Below are positions 8,576 through 17,852 of a DNA stretch of 36,258 nt, piece after piece (position 1 is the stretch's first letter; the number at the start of each line of letters is the position of its first letter). The notes under the pieces were generated by a model that saw only the letters and a program-made list of their open reading frames with translations, searched no databases and had not been told where the DNA came from. This DNA comes from Bacteroidales bacterium (lineage in GTDB: Bacteria > Bacteroidota > Bacteroidia > Bacteroidales > UBA12077). A program made the position numbers and the translations under genes. The stretch covers positions 1 to 36,258 of the forward strand of contig JAKSCO010000301.1 in the NCBI GenBank assembly GCA_022360575.1, written 5' to 3'.

Positions 8576-9304
8576 ATGAATAAAAAACGCGTAAAAGGAA
8601 TTAAAATTTTTCTACTTTTTGTAGTAATTTCTTTTCTTATACCCGAATCGAAAGCTCAAGATAATAAACAGAAAAACCTTACTGTAAGCATTGATCTCGT
8701 TAATCGATATGTATGGAGAGGTTTAAATTATTGCTCTAGTCCGAATATCCAACCATATGTAGCTTACAGTACTACAAATCAAAAATTTAGTTTTGGAGCT
8801 TGGGGATCTTATAGCAATAACAAAAATTATGGCGAAGTTGATTTATTTGCAAGTTATACTGGAAAACACCTAACTATCTCTGTTTGGGATTATTTTCTTA
8901 TGGATGAAAATATAGCAAAAAACCATTATTTTCATTACAAAAGTGATTCGACCAAACATGCTTGTGAAGCTTCTGTTGTTTTTGGAAATTTTAAAATACC
9001 CTTAAAAATAACATCAAGTATATTCTTTTATGGAAACGACAAAGATGCTTCAGGGAACAATTATTACTCAATGTATTTTGAGGCATCTTATGCTTTAAAG
9101 TTCGATAAAAATAATTTAGACATATTTATTGGAGGAACACCCAGAAAAAGTTTATATGGTTCTGGAGCAGGAATTGTAAACTTAGGCTGTTCTATCACTC
9201 GAAATTTAAAAATTACAGACAAGTTTAGTATTCCTATAAAAAGCTCTCTTGTATTAAATCCTCGAGCTGAAAATATATATTTCACTATAGGTATTACCAT
9301 ATAG
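8576..9304 (+). CDS. probable outer-membrane beta-barrel protein (TIGR02001/Gcw_chp-like)
   Basis: 242 residues. A Lys/Arg-rich start and a hydrophobic stretch (about 10-22) ending in SKAQ at 25-28 make a signal peptide. The mature part alternates short beta strands rich in Tyr, Ser and Gly. The first strand (SIDLVNRYVWRGL, about 38-50) resembles the opening of the Gcw_chp family, where an aromatic-x-[FW]-RG motif follows a SxxLxSxY strand. It starts 17 bases after cheW and precedes the MCP by 125 bases, so it is inside the chemotaxis locus. Why an outer-membrane barrel is there is not known; a nutrient or envelope-sensing link is only an idea. Confidence 0.72.
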   Translation: MNKKRVKGIKIFLLFVVISFLIPESKAQDNKQKNLTVSIDLVNRYVWRGLNYCSSPNIQPYVAYSTTNQKFSFGAWGSYSNNKNYGEVDLFASYTGKHLTISVWDYFLMDENIAKNHYFHYKSDSTKHACEASVVFGNFKIPLKITSSIFFYGNDKDASGNNYYSMYFEASYALKFDKNNLDIFIGGTPRKSLYGSGAGIVNLGCSITRNLKITDKFSIPIKSSLVLNPRAENIYFTIGITI

Positions 9305-9429
9305 ATTAAATTAATAGTTTATTAACTCCCTTACTTATATTTATTAATGATATTAATACTGTAAATAATATCAAGAAATAATTTAGAATAAAAGTTGTGA
9401 GTAGTTTCTAAAAATAAAAATCGAAACAG

Positions 9430-11511
9430 ATGAAAGAAAAGAAATTTTTATCGATTAATAATCGAATTGGAATATTAGTATTTGCAGGTATTCTTATTAC
9501 TATATCTGCTTTAGTTATATATTCAACCATTAAAGTTAGAAAACTAGCAATACGTGATGCCACAGAAATTGCAGTATCTCAAGCTGAAAATTATGCTTCA
9601 AAAATAAAAACAATTTTTGATGAAGCTATGACAGGTTCAAGAACAGTAGCTGAGATGGTTTCTGCCATAGCTGATACTAATTTTAATATAAGTATTGATA
9701 GAAATGGTGCAGAAGGGATGTCTAAAAATGTTTTATTAAAACATGATTATTTTATTGGACTAACACTTGCTTGGGAACCTGACGCTTTTGATAATAATGA
9801 TGCTCAATATGTAAACACTGCAAAATCTGATAAAACAGGACGTTTTTTATCATACTTAACTAAAAAAGACTCTGATATTGTTATCGAACCCTTAGTTAAT
9901 TACGAACCTGAAGCTATAGCCCCATGGTATTGGATCCCTAAAAGACAAAAAAATGAATTTGTAACCGAACCTGTACTATATCCTATACAAGGAGTAGAAG
10001 TATTTATGATATCATTTATGGCTCCAATAATGGTAAATAACCAATTTCTTGGAGTTACAGGAATTGATATTAAAGTAGATTTTCTACAAAACTTAGTTAA
10101 AAATGCAAATATATATAATGGAATAGCTGATATAGCTGTAGTTTCGAACGGAGGTATGTTTGCTGCAAATTCAAGAAATGAAGCCGTTATTGGGAAAAAT
10201 ATTGCAGACATGTATGAAAATCATGCAGAACTCTTACAAGTAATAAAAGATAAGAAAAAGAAGATAGTAAAAAACGATAAAGAAATTTTAATCTTTGTTC
10301 CTATAGAAATCGGACATTCAAATACTCCTTGGCAAGTAAGTATATCTCTCCCTCTACATGTAATAAATAAAGAAGCAAACAAAACAATGTATGCTATGGT
10401 AGGAATAGGGCTATTTTTGACTATCATTAGCTTATCAATACTATACTTTTTTATTCGAAGTTCACTAAAACCCTTAATAAACATCGTTGACATTATAAAA
10501 AAAATAGCTAAAGGTGATTTGCGAGAAATGCCAAAGATATATGATCGAAACGATGAGATATATATTTTAGCTAAAGCTATGAAAGAAATGGTTCTTAAAC
10601 TTCGCGAAGTAGTCTCTAGTGTTCTTAATGGAGCCGAAAATATAACATCTGCTAGTAATCAAATAAGTTCAGGATCTCAACAATTATCACAAGGAGCTAA
10701 TGAACAAGCATCATCAACAGAAGAAGTTTCCTCTTCAATGGAAGAAATGGTTTCAAATATTCAGCAAAACACTGATAATGCTCAACAAACAGAAAAAATA
10801 TCTAAAGAAGCTACAGAAAGTATAATGTCAGTAGCTCAAGCAGCTGAAGAAAGTTTAGACTCAACTCGACAAATTGCTTCTAAAATATCTGTAGTTAATG
10901 ACATCGCTTTTCAAACCAATATTTTAGCATTAAATGCTGCTGTTGAAGCAGCAAGAGCCGGAGAACACGGAAAAGGATTTGCTGTAGTAGCAGGCGAGGT
11001 AAGAAAATTAGCAGAAAGAAGTAAGGTTGCAGCCGATGAAATTATAAAATTATCTAACGACAGTTTAAGACTAACCGAAAATGCAGGTAAATTAATGAAT
11101 AAATTAAAACCTGAAATTGAACATACATCAAAACTTGTTCAAGAAATATCTGCAGCTAGTTTAGAACAAAACTCTGGAGCTGAACAAGTAAATAATGCAG
11201 TACAACAATTAAATCAAATTACTCAAGAAAATGCTGCAGCATCAGAAGAATTGGCTACAAGTTCTGAAGAAATGTCTAGTCAGGCACAACAGCTAAAAGA
11301 AAACATATCATACTTTACAATTGATAAAGAAGTAAAAAAAGAACTGTCTCAACCTAAAAAAGAAGAAATGAAGAAAAAAGTTCCAAGCACTTCAAAAACA
11401 ATACATACAACATCTGAAAAACCTTCTTTAAAAAAGATAAATAAAAAAGAAAATGGGTTTGCATTGAAAATGTATGATGACAAAATAGATAACGAATTTG
11501 AAAGCTTTTAA
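9430..11511 (+). CDS. methyl-accepting chemotaxis protein with dCache ligand domain
   Basis: 693-residue inner-membrane receptor. TM1 about 12-31; periplasmic dCache-type domain about 35-310, with an AWEPDAFD..N pattern and a GVTGIDI strand typical of small-molecule sensors; TM2 about 320-341; HAMP about 342-395; then the cytoplasmic signalling rod. The conserved hairpin tip is at about 487-535 ([20 protein letters not shown], then [21 protein letters not shown]). Gln/Glu-rich Ala/Ser helices on both sides are the likely methylation regions. A flexible Lys-rich linker ends in EFESF at the C-terminus, close to the NWETF pentapeptide that tethers CheR and CheB in enteric receptors. The ligand cannot be read from sequence. 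Confidence 0.95.
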   Translation: MKEKKFLSINNRIGILVFAGILITISALVIYSTIKVRKLAIRDATEIAVSQAENYASKIKTIFDEAMTGSRTVAEMVSAIADTNFNISIDRNGAEGMSKNVLLKHDYFIGLTLAWEPDAFDNNDAQYVNTAKSDKTGRFLSYLTKKDSDIVIEPLVNYEPEAIAPWYWIPKRQKNEFVTEPVLYPIQGVEVFMISFMAPIMVNNQFLGVTGIDIKVDFLQNLVKNANIYNGIADIAVVSNGGMFAANSRNEAVIGKNIADMYENHAELLQVIKDKKKKIVKNDKEILIFVPIEIGHSNTPWQVSISLPLHVINKEANKTMYAMVGIGLFLTIISLSILYFFIRSSLKPLINIVDIIKKIAKGDLREMPKIYDRNDEIYILAKAMKEMVLKLREVVSSVLNGAENITSASNQISSGSQQLSQGANEQASSTEEVSSSMEEMVSNIQQNTDNAQQTEKISKEATESIMSVAQAAEESLDSTRQIASKISVVNDIAFQTNILALNAAVEAARAGEHGKGFAVVAGEVRKLAERSKVAADEIIKLSNDSLRLTENAGKLMNKLKPEIEHTSKLVQEISAASLEQNSGAEQVNNAVQQLNQITQENAAASEELATSSEEMSSQAQQLKENISYFTIDKEVKKELSQPKKEEMKKKVPSTSKTIHTTSEKPSLKKINKKENGFALKMYDDKIDNEFESF

Positions 11512-11521
11512 TTAAGCTTTC
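11500..11521 (+). terminator. possible weak terminator or processing hairpin after the MCP gene
   Basis: GAAAGCTT (11500-11507) pairs with AAGCTTTC (11514-11521) around a 6-base loop, overlapping the MCP stop codon, with a short T-rich run after it. It may lower expression of cheR and later genes rather than stop it. Confidence 0.35.
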
Positions 11522-11582
11522 ATTTATTCGTAAACTTGGGAAGTTATTATTTTTTAAATAATCAAAAGGAAAATAAGATAGA

Positions 11583-12437
11583 ATGATTGATATAACCTTA
11601 AATCAAATTTTTAACGCTAAGATGTCTGATAGCGAATTTGATAAATTAAGCACTTTCATTTTTGATCAAGCTGGAATAAAAATGCCTAAAGTAAAAAAAG
11701 TTATGCTACAAAGTCGTTTACAAAAACGATTACGTAAATTAGAAATAACTTCGTTCGATGCTTATATTGAATATTTATTTAGCGAAAAAGGACAGAAAGA
11801 AGAAATAATACACATGTTAGATGTTGTAAGTACAAATAAAACTGATTTCTTTAGAGAACCTGTTCATTTTGATTTTTTAAAAGATCAAGTACTTCCCGAA
11901 TTCATCAAAAAACAAAATTTAGATAATATAAAAATATGGAGTGCCGGTTGTTCTAGCGGAGAGGAACCATATACTGTAGCAATGGTTCTCGAAGAGTTTT
12001 CTAATGAAATAAATTCGATAAACTATTCTTTGACAGGAACAGATATCTCATCACAAATACTTCAGAAAGCAGCTCTTGCCGTATATAAAGAAGAACGAAT
12101 AACGAATATTCCTCTGGAAATAAAACGAAAATACTTTTTACGTAGTAAAGATCGTAATAAAAAGACAGTTAGAATTATCAAAAAACTAAGAGATAAAGTA
12201 AAATACAAACGACTAAATTTTATGGCTGATGTTTATAATTTAAACAAAGAATTTGACGTTATCTTTTGCCGTAATGTCTTGATCTATTTTAATAGAGAAA
12301 CTCAAGAAAAAGTAATAAATAAGTTATGTCTTAAACTAAAAAGAAATGGTTATTTATTTATCGGACATTCTGAATCAATAATGGGCATGGATGTCCCATT
12401 AAAACAAATAAAACCAACAATTTTTAAACGTATCTAA
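11583..12437 (+). CDS. cheR: chemotaxis protein methyltransferase CheR
   Basis: 284 residues, the usual CheR length. Transfers methyl groups from SAM to receptor glutamates. Helical N-terminal domain about 1-85; SAM-binding fold with WSAGCSSGEEPYTVA at about 120-134; FDVIFCRNVLIYF at about 222-234 and GYLFIGHSES near 260-269. The beta-loop that in E. coli CheR carries a Gly-x-Gly for pentapeptide binding reads FLRSKDRNKKTVRI here and lacks it. It starts 71 bases after the MCP stop and is followed by the HK-like gene after 10 bases. Confidence 0.96.
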   Translation: MIDITLNQIFNAKMSDSEFDKLSTFIFDQAGIKMPKVKKVMLQSRLQKRLRKLEITSFDAYIEYLFSEKGQKEEIIHMLDVVSTNKTDFFREPVHFDFLKDQVLPEFIKKQNLDNIKIWSAGCSSGEEPYTVAMVLEEFSNEINSINYSLTGTDISSQILQKAALAVYKEERITNIPLEIKRKYFLRSKDRNKKTVRIIKKLRDKVKYKRLNFMADVYNLNKEFDVIFCRNVLIYFNRETQEKVINKLCLKLKRNGYLFIGHSESIMGMDVPLKQIKPTIFKRI

Positions 12438-12447
12438 TATTTACAAA

Positions 12448-13365
12448 ATGAAAGATCTAACTGACAAACAATTAATCGATGAATTAAAAAAACGATTTAA
12501 TCAAAATAAAGAAACTCTTAAAGAGGTTCAAAAGCTAAATCAAGAACTACGAAAAGTAAATAAGAAATTAGAAGATTCGGAATCTCTCAAAAGTCATTTT
12601 ATATCTAATATCACAAATGAAATTATAAATCCATTTGCCTCTATTTTAGCTTTATCTAAAAATATATTGTCAGTTGACAAAGAAAATTGGAAAAAGGTAA
12701 TTTCAATGGTTTCATTAATATATTCTGAAGCTTTTAACCTAGATTTTCAATTCAGAAATATTTTTGTAGCAGCAAAGCTTGAGGCAGGAGAAATATTCCC
12801 AGAAATTATAAATGTTAATGTAAAACAATTAATTGAAAGTGTTATTGAATCATTCAAATACGATTCAAAAAAGAAAAAATTAAAGACAATTCTTAATTTT
12901 AATATTCCTTTAACAGAAGATAAATCATTCTTCTTTAAAACTGATTATGAAAAATTTAAATTAATATTATCAAATTTAATGAGCAATGCAGTTAAATATA
13001 GCTATAACAATGGGACAATAGAAATAAATGTTTCGTTAGAAAATAGAGATATTATAATATCTGTACGTGACCACGGAGAAGGTATATCACCAGAAAACCA
13101 AAAAATAATATTTGATAGATTTAGACGTGTTGATTCTGGAATTAATTCCTTACATAGAGGTCATGGTTTAGGATTATCTATAAATAAAGCTCTAGTTGAT
13201 TTATTAAATGGAGATATTAGCATTGAAAACAATATGGATAAAGGGGCCTGTTTTACAGTTAGAGTTCCTGAAAATGATGCTGAAATATCAGGATTTGGTT
13301 TTGATGGGAATGGTATATTTTTCGAAGATGGAGAACTTTTTAGCGACAATATAGAAACTTTTTAA
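12448..13365 (+). CDS. histidine-kinase-like protein without the phospho-histidine
   Basis: 305 residues, cytoplasmic. A coiled coil (about 15-45) leads into a HisKA-type dimer helix. Where active kinases have SHELRTP, this one has TNEIINP (56-62), so the acceptor His is N57. The HATPase domain is complete: N box SNLMSNAVKYS (near 179-189), DHGEGI (near 211), F box FDRFRRVDSG and GHGLGL (near 233). It should bind ATP but cannot autophosphorylate at the normal site. It ends in NIETF, much like the NWETF tether peptide but with Ile in place of Trp. It lies between cheR and cheD, so a role in the array or in adaptation is likely. It could be a pseudokinase, a phosphatase-only module or a partner of another kinase. 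Confidence 0.85.
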   Translation: MKDLTDKQLIDELKKRFNQNKETLKEVQKLNQELRKVNKKLEDSESLKSHFISNITNEIINPFASILALSKNILSVDKENWKKVISMVSLIYSEAFNLDFQFRNIFVAAKLEAGEIFPEIINVNVKQLIESVIESFKYDSKKKKLKTILNFNIPLTEDKSFFFKTDYEKFKLILSNLMSNAVKYSYNNGTIEINVSLENRDIIISVRDHGEGISPENQKIIFDRFRRVDSGINSLHRGHGLGLSINKALVDLLNGDISIENNMDKGACFTVRVPENDAEISGFGFDGNGIFFEDGELFSDNIETF

Positions 13366-13374
13366 TTGTTAAAC

Positions 13375-13875
13375 ATGACCAAAGTAAGTACTCATTTTTT
13401 GTACCCTTCAGCATTATTTGTAAGTGCAAAACCTTGTCTTATTAGCACCATATTAGGTTCTTGTATATCTGTTTGTATTTATGACAAAGAATTAAATTAT
13501 GGTGGCATGTGCCATTATATGCTTCCTTACTGGAATGGAGAAGGCTTAGCTTCACCCAAATATGGGAATATTGCAATCGAGAAATTACTCGAAAAAATAT
13601 ATTCGTATGGAAGTAAAAAACAAGATGTTGTAGCTAAAGTGTTTGGCGGAGGCGAAGTTATTGATTTTTCTCATCCTCAGTTCCATATCGGAAAAAGAAA
13701 TATTAACCTAGCTTTTGAAATACTTAATGAAAAAAAAATTCCTATATTAAGTTCTAGTGTAGGTGGCAAGTTAGGACGCAAATTAATATTTTGCACATAC
13801 ACTGGAAACGTAAAACAAAAATATGTTCAACGACAAGTCAATAATTCACATTTTTCAGAAGTATCAACAAGATAA
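13375..13875 (+). CDS. cheD: chemoreceptor glutamine deamidase CheD
   Basis: Deamidates receptor glutamines and in some species also binds CheC. About 166 residues, usual length. Catalytic Cys in STILGSCISVCIYD and His in GGMCHYMLP, where the family usually reads GGMNHFMLP, so a Cys replaces Asn next to the His. GGG at KVFGGGEVI fits the fold. An earlier in-frame TTG exists at 13366, directly after the previous stop, but the ATG at 13375 is preferred. It is followed by cheB after 18 bases. No cheC is in the window. Confidence 0.93.
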   Translation: MTKVSTHFLYPSALFVSAKPCLISTILGSCISVCIYDKELNYGGMCHYMLPYWNGEGLASPKYGNIAIEKLLEKIYSYGSKKQDVVAKVFGGGEVIDFSHPQFHIGKRNINLAFEILNEKKIPILSSSVGGKLGRKLIFCTYTGNVKQKYVQRQVNNSHFSEVSTR

Positions 13876-13893
13876 GTAAATCTTAATTTTTAT

Positions 13894-14970
13894 ATGTCGC
13901 AAAAAAAAATAAATGTACTTATAGTAGACGATTCGGCTGTTGTAAGACAAAGTTTATCCGAAATTATAAAATTAGATAAAGACCTTGAAGTTATGGGAAC
14001 TGCTTCGGATCCATATATTGCTGCAAAGAAGATAAAGATGCAAATTCCTGATGTTATAACTCTTGACATTGAAATGCCTCGCATGGATGGTTTAACTTTT
14101 CTAAACAAGATTATGTCTCAACATCCAATTCCTGTTGTTATCATTTCCAGTTTAACATCAGAAGGAACAAAAACAGGATTAAAAGCTTTAGAGTATGGAG
14201 CTGTTGAAATAATCTCTAAACCTCAAATGTATTCCAAAGATTTTATTCACGAATCTAAAATCCGAATATGTGAAGCAATTAAAGCAGCAGCTGTAGCTAA
14301 AATCCAAAGAAAAAATAATATCTCTGATAAAACATGTATTCAACCTAAATATTCAGCTGATGCTATCTTATCTCCTATACAAAACTACAGCATGATTGAA
14401 ACAACAGACAAAGTTATTGTTGTTGGTGCATCAACAGGAGGAACAGAAGCTTTGTCTCAATTCTTACAAGAATTACCTCCAAATACTCCAGGTATAGTTA
14501 TAGTACAACATATGCCTGAAATATTTACCCGATCGTTCGCAGATCGATTAAATGATTTATGTAGAATAACAGTAAAAGAAGCTGCAAATGGTGATTCTGT
14601 TATCAGAGGAAGAGCCTTAATTGCTCCAGGAAATTTTCATACATTACTGAAACGTAGTGGAGCAAGATATTATGTTGAAGTAAAAAAAGGACCTTTAGTA
14701 AATAGACATAGACCTTCGGTTGATGTTCTTTTTCGATCTACTGCAAAATACGCTGGAGCCAACTCTGTAGGTATTATTATGACAGGAATGGGTGACGATG
14801 GAGCTAAAGGGTTATTAGAAATGAAACAATCAGGAGCAAAAACAATTGCTCAAAACGAAGCCTCTTCTGTTGTTTTCGGAATGCCTAAGGAAGCTATAAG
14901 GCTAAATGCTGTTGATAATATTTTAGCATTAGAACAATTTGCTCCACATATAATTTGTATAGTGCAATAA
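13894..14970 (+). CDS. cheB: chemotaxis methylesterase/glutamine deamidase CheB
   Basis: 358 residues. N-terminal receiver 1-120 with D12-D13 and phospho-acceptor D58 ([11 protein letters not shown]); C-terminal methylesterase domain about 172-356 with catalytic S180 (GASTGGTEA), H206 (IVQHMP) and D302 (GMGDDGA). Complete, so it should be regulated by CheA phosphate and remove receptor methyl groups. 18 bases after cheD and 77 before the GAF/PAS gene. Confidence 0.97.
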   Translation: MSQKKINVLIVDDSAVVRQSLSEIIKLDKDLEVMGTASDPYIAAKKIKMQIPDVITLDIEMPRMDGLTFLNKIMSQHPIPVVIISSLTSEGTKTGLKALEYGAVEIISKPQMYSKDFIHESKIRICEAIKAAAVAKIQRKNNISDKTCIQPKYSADAILSPIQNYSMIETTDKVIVVGASTGGTEALSQFLQELPPNTPGIVIVQHMPEIFTRSFADRLNDLCRITVKEAANGDSVIRGRALIAPGNFHTLLKRSGARYYVEVKKGPLVNRHRPSVDVLFRSTAKYAGANSVGIIMTGMGDDGAKGLLEMKQSGAKTIAQNEASSVVFGMPKEAIRLNAVDNILALEQFAPHIICIVQ

Positions 14971-15047
14971 GTTTTCGAAAATTATTATTGTTTTCCGGTA
15001 ATTTGTGTTTTTTATTATTATTTTTAATACCCCAAAATTAGCATATC

Positions 15048-17318
15048 ATGAGTGAAAAAAATTCTCAAAACATCATTTTTAGAACTACTATTAGTGGTTT
15101 TATTGTAGGTATTTTTACTGTATTTTTTGTATTAATTGTTGATTTTTTCATAAAAGGAATTAGTTTCTCAGAAATTATTCAACTACATACAACTAATCCT
15201 GTATACATCATTTTAGATTTAACACCATTCGTACTGGCTATATACGCTTATCTTGGTAGTAAAAAATATGCTCAATCAATAAAAGTTCTGAACAACGCAT
15301 TAAAATTTGAATTTGATAAAAATCATAAAGTTTTCAAATTCATTGAAAGTATTAAAATGGGCAAAATTGATGCAAAATATAATTTACAAGATTCTAATGA
15401 TGTTTTAGGACAATCAATTCTGGATTTACGTGATAATCTAAAGAAAAACAAAGGAGATGAGGAGAAACGAAGAGAAGAAGATAAACAGAGAAATTGGATA
15501 TCAGAAGGCTTAGCCAAATTTGGAGCAATTCTTCGACAAGATACAGATGATATTAATGAGTTATCATATAATCTAATAAGCAACTTAGTAAGATATATTA
15601 ACGCTAATCAAGGAGCCTTTTTTGTTATAGAAAATGAAAATGGCAAATACTTGCAAATGACAGCTAGTTATGCTTACGATAGACGAAAATATGCAGATAA
15701 ACGAGTTGAATGGGGCGATGGCTTAATTAGCGCTGCTGTACAAGAAAAAGAAACTATTCATATGACAGATATTCCAAAAACTTATGTTCACATAACCTCT
15801 GGTTTAGGGGAATCAACTCCTAGGTCTTTAATAATTGTTCCTCTAAAAATTAATGATGAAGTACATGGGGTTGTAGAAATAGGTTCGTTGTATGAAATCG
15901 ATAAATACATTATCGAATTTGTTGAAAAAGTTGCCGAAAGCATTGCTTCAACCATTTCTAACGTTAAAATAAATTCACAAACAGCTAAATTATTAGAAGA
16001 ATCACAACAACAAGCAGAAACATTAGCAGCACAGGAAGAACAAATGCGTCAGAATATGGAAGAACTACAAGCAACCCAAGAGGAAGCTGCAAGACAAAGC
16101 GAACAATTTATAACTTTTACAAATGCTGTAAACCACACACTAATTAGAGCTGAATATGATGCAAATGGAAATCTCTTGTATGCAAATACGAAATTCTTAA
16201 AAAAACTAGGATACGAAAAAAATTCAGATGTAGAAGGAAAGAACATATCAATGTTTATAAATGATAAAGATCAAGAATGGTTTAATGAATTATGGACTGA
16301 TCTTATCAATGGAGGCAAGCATTTTGAGGGGGATATGAAGCATGTTACCCGGCAAGGAAGAGATTTATGGACTATGTCTACTTATACAAGTATGAAAAGT
16401 GATAGTGGTAAAGTTGATAAAGTTCTTTTTTTAGCTATTGATACAACTGAACAAAAAAAACAAAGCCTAGATCATCAAGCTCAGATTAATGCTCTAAATA
16501 CCTCAAGTATAAAAGTTGAGTTCCTACCTACAGGAGACCTACTTGAATGCAACTCAAAATTTGTTGATTTTATGCAATACTCCTTATATGAATTAAAAGA
16601 AAAATCGATCTTTGATTTTATAGATAAATCTGAATTAAATACTTTACGTAAAATTTGGAACGATATAGCTAAAGGAAAGTCATGGGAGGGTATTCTACGG
16701 CAAAGAACTAAAGACGATGAAAATATTTGGGTTAGAGTTTCGCTCACTCCAGTCTTTGATATGTACAACGAATTATCTAAAGTTATTTATATCGGAAAAA
16801 ATGAGACCAAACAAAAGTTAATGGAAATTGAAGCTCATAAGCAAACCAATTTGCTTATGAAACAAGAAAAAGAATTACAAGAACACAAAATCCTTTTAAA
16901 AGAACAATTAAAAATAGCAAAAGAAGAAGTTAAACAAAATTTTAAAGAAATAGAACGAGCGAAAATATTTAACGAACGTACTCTTGAAGGTGCTGCTGAT
17001 GCAATTTTTACATTTAATCAAGATGGAATAATCCAATTTTTTAATAAAGCTGCAGAGGAGTTATGGAATATAGAAAGAGAAATTGTACTAGGGAAAAGTG
17101 TTGAAAAACTATTCAACAGCAAAAATTTACAAAATGATTTTGTGAGATCTTTGGTAGAAATAGATGCTAAAAAAATCATTGGAGAGCGAAAAGAAATTAC
17201 AATATATAACAACAATGACGAAGAACTACCTGTTATTATTATATTATCAATGGCTCAACTTGAGAATAAAATAAATTATACTGCATTTATTCAAAATATA
17301 TCCGTTGATTTATTTTAA
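15048..17318 (+). CDS. membrane GAF/triple-PAS sensor protein without output domain
   Basis: 756 residues. Two membrane helices (about 14-37 and 52-70) with almost no periplasmic loop, a HAMP-like linker (about 72-135), GAF domain (about 160-308), coiled coil (about 310-352), then three PAS domains (about 355-465, 475-590 and, after another coiled coil, 642-756). No kinase, MCP tip, GGDEF or phosphatase domain follows. It would sense an internal signal (redox, cofactor or a small ligand) and pass it on through helices or partners. Last gene of the + strand locus, before a strong terminator. In other Bacteroidota, proteins with the same LAAQEEQMRQNMEELQATQEE type of linker are often joined to kinase or receptor modules, so a partner in trans is likely here. 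Confidence 0.85.
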   Translation: MSEKNSQNIIFRTTISGFIVGIFTVFFVLIVDFFIKGISFSEIIQLHTTNPVYIILDLTPFVLAIYAYLGSKKYAQSIKVLNNALKFEFDKNHKVFKFIESIKMGKIDAKYNLQDSNDVLGQSILDLRDNLKKNKGDEEKRREEDKQRNWISEGLAKFGAILRQDTDDINELSYNLISNLVRYINANQGAFFVIENENGKYLQMTASYAYDRRKYADKRVEWGDGLISAAVQEKETIHMTDIPKTYVHITSGLGESTPRSLIIVPLKINDEVHGVVEIGSLYEIDKYIIEFVEKVAESIASTISNVKINSQTAKLLEESQQQAETLAAQEEQMRQNMEELQATQEEAARQSEQFITFTNAVNHTLIRAEYDANGNLLYANTKFLKKLGYEKNSDVEGKNISMFINDKDQEWFNELWTDLINGGKHFEGDMKHVTRQGRDLWTMSTYTSMKSDSGKVDKVLFLAIDTTEQKKQSLDHQAQINALNTSSIKVEFLPTGDLLECNSKFVDFMQYSLYELKEKSIFDFIDKSELNTLRKIWNDIAKGKSWEGILRQRTKDDENIWVRVSLTPVFDMYNELSKVIYIGKNETKQKLMEIEAHKQTNLLMKQEKELQEHKILLKEQLKIAKEEVKQNFKEIERAKIFNERTLEGAADAIFTFNQDGIIQFFNKAAEELWNIEREIVLGKSVEKLFNSKNLQNDFVRSLVEIDAKKIIGERKEITIYNNNDEELPVIIILSMAQLENKINYTAFIQNISVDLF

Positions 17319-17379
17319 ATACCATTCTTCTTCGAGGGATATTTCTAGAAAAAAATAAAATCTGATATTTGCTAAACTT

Positions 17380-17415
17380 AAAAATGCTAATAAACCAAAG
17401 TCTATTAGCATTTTT
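17380..17415. terminator. bidirectional intrinsic terminator
   Basis: A 13-bp perfect stem (17380-17392 with 17403-17415, core ATGCTAATA) with a 10-base loop, flanked by A-run and T-run on its two sides. It lies between the convergent GAF/PAS and SiaC genes and can serve both strands. It marks the likely end of the chemotaxis transcript. Confidence 0.85.
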
Positions 17416-17439
17416 TAAAAGGTCCCTCCAAAAACTTAT

Positions 17440-17820
17440 TTAATCTACAATTTCAATCATCTTAAAAGGAATCCGAATAATCGATTCATAATCTTCTCCA
17501 GCCTCTAACATATCCTCATCATCTTCCTCATAGTACCAATTAATAACAACTTCGTTACGAGCTTTTTTTATTCCTTCCAACTTTTTAAATACGTCTAAAA
17601 TACATTTCGACGAACTAGTATTGAAATATTCAAGTTGTATATTTACGGTAGTCAATTTTTGAGGTTCCTTCGAATAATCTTCCAACCATTCTACTATAGG
17701 TTTATAAAATTCAATTGAATTCTCAGGAATTGATCTTCCTTTAATTTCAACTATTCCAGTTCCAGCATCTAAACTTATTGTTGGTGTTTTGGGTGTTCCT
17801 TCTATTGAAATTGAGTCCAT
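17440..17820 (-). CDS. SiaC-family regulatory phosphoprotein (DUF1987)
   Basis: About 126 residues from the preferred ATG at 17820, which gives the family start MDSISIEGTPKTPTISLD; an upstream ATG at 17856 would overlap the preceding gene's end and add an odd Lys/Asn stretch. The conserved motif LEYFNTSSSK carries the Thr that aligns with the phosphorylated Thr of Pseudomonas SiaC. A WYYEEDDEDMLEAGE segment and a RIPFKMIEI end are also typical. In the known pathway SiaB phosphorylates SiaC, a PP2C phosphatase (SiaA) reverses this, and free SiaC controls a diguanylate cyclase. Only kinase and substrate are seen here. Directly after the SiaB-like gene, same strand. Confidence 0.88.
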   Translation of the reverse strand: MDSISIEGTPKTPTISLDAGTGIVEIKGRSIPENSIEFYKPIVEWLEDYSKEPQKLTTVNIQLEYFNTSSSKCILDVFKKLEGIKKARNEVVINWYYEEDDEDMLEAGEDYESIIRIPFKMIEIVD

Positions 17821-17852
17821 TTTATTATTTATTTTGTTTTTAATATTTTTAA

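Noticed and set aside
12604..12640. Sequencing error as cause of the missing His in the kinase-like gene
   Set aside because: The codon is AAT within an otherwise coherent motif, reading frame is intact, and a His codon (CAT/CAC) would need at least one substitution; cannot be excluded by sequence alone but not the simplest reading.
13366..13374. TTG start for cheD
   Set aside because: ATG nine bases later gives the usual N-terminus; TTG kept as an alternative only.
9430..14970. Composition change suggesting recent transfer of the later chemotaxis genes
   Set aside because: An impression of fewer TCG codons in this part was not strong enough by eye; needs a codon-use computation.
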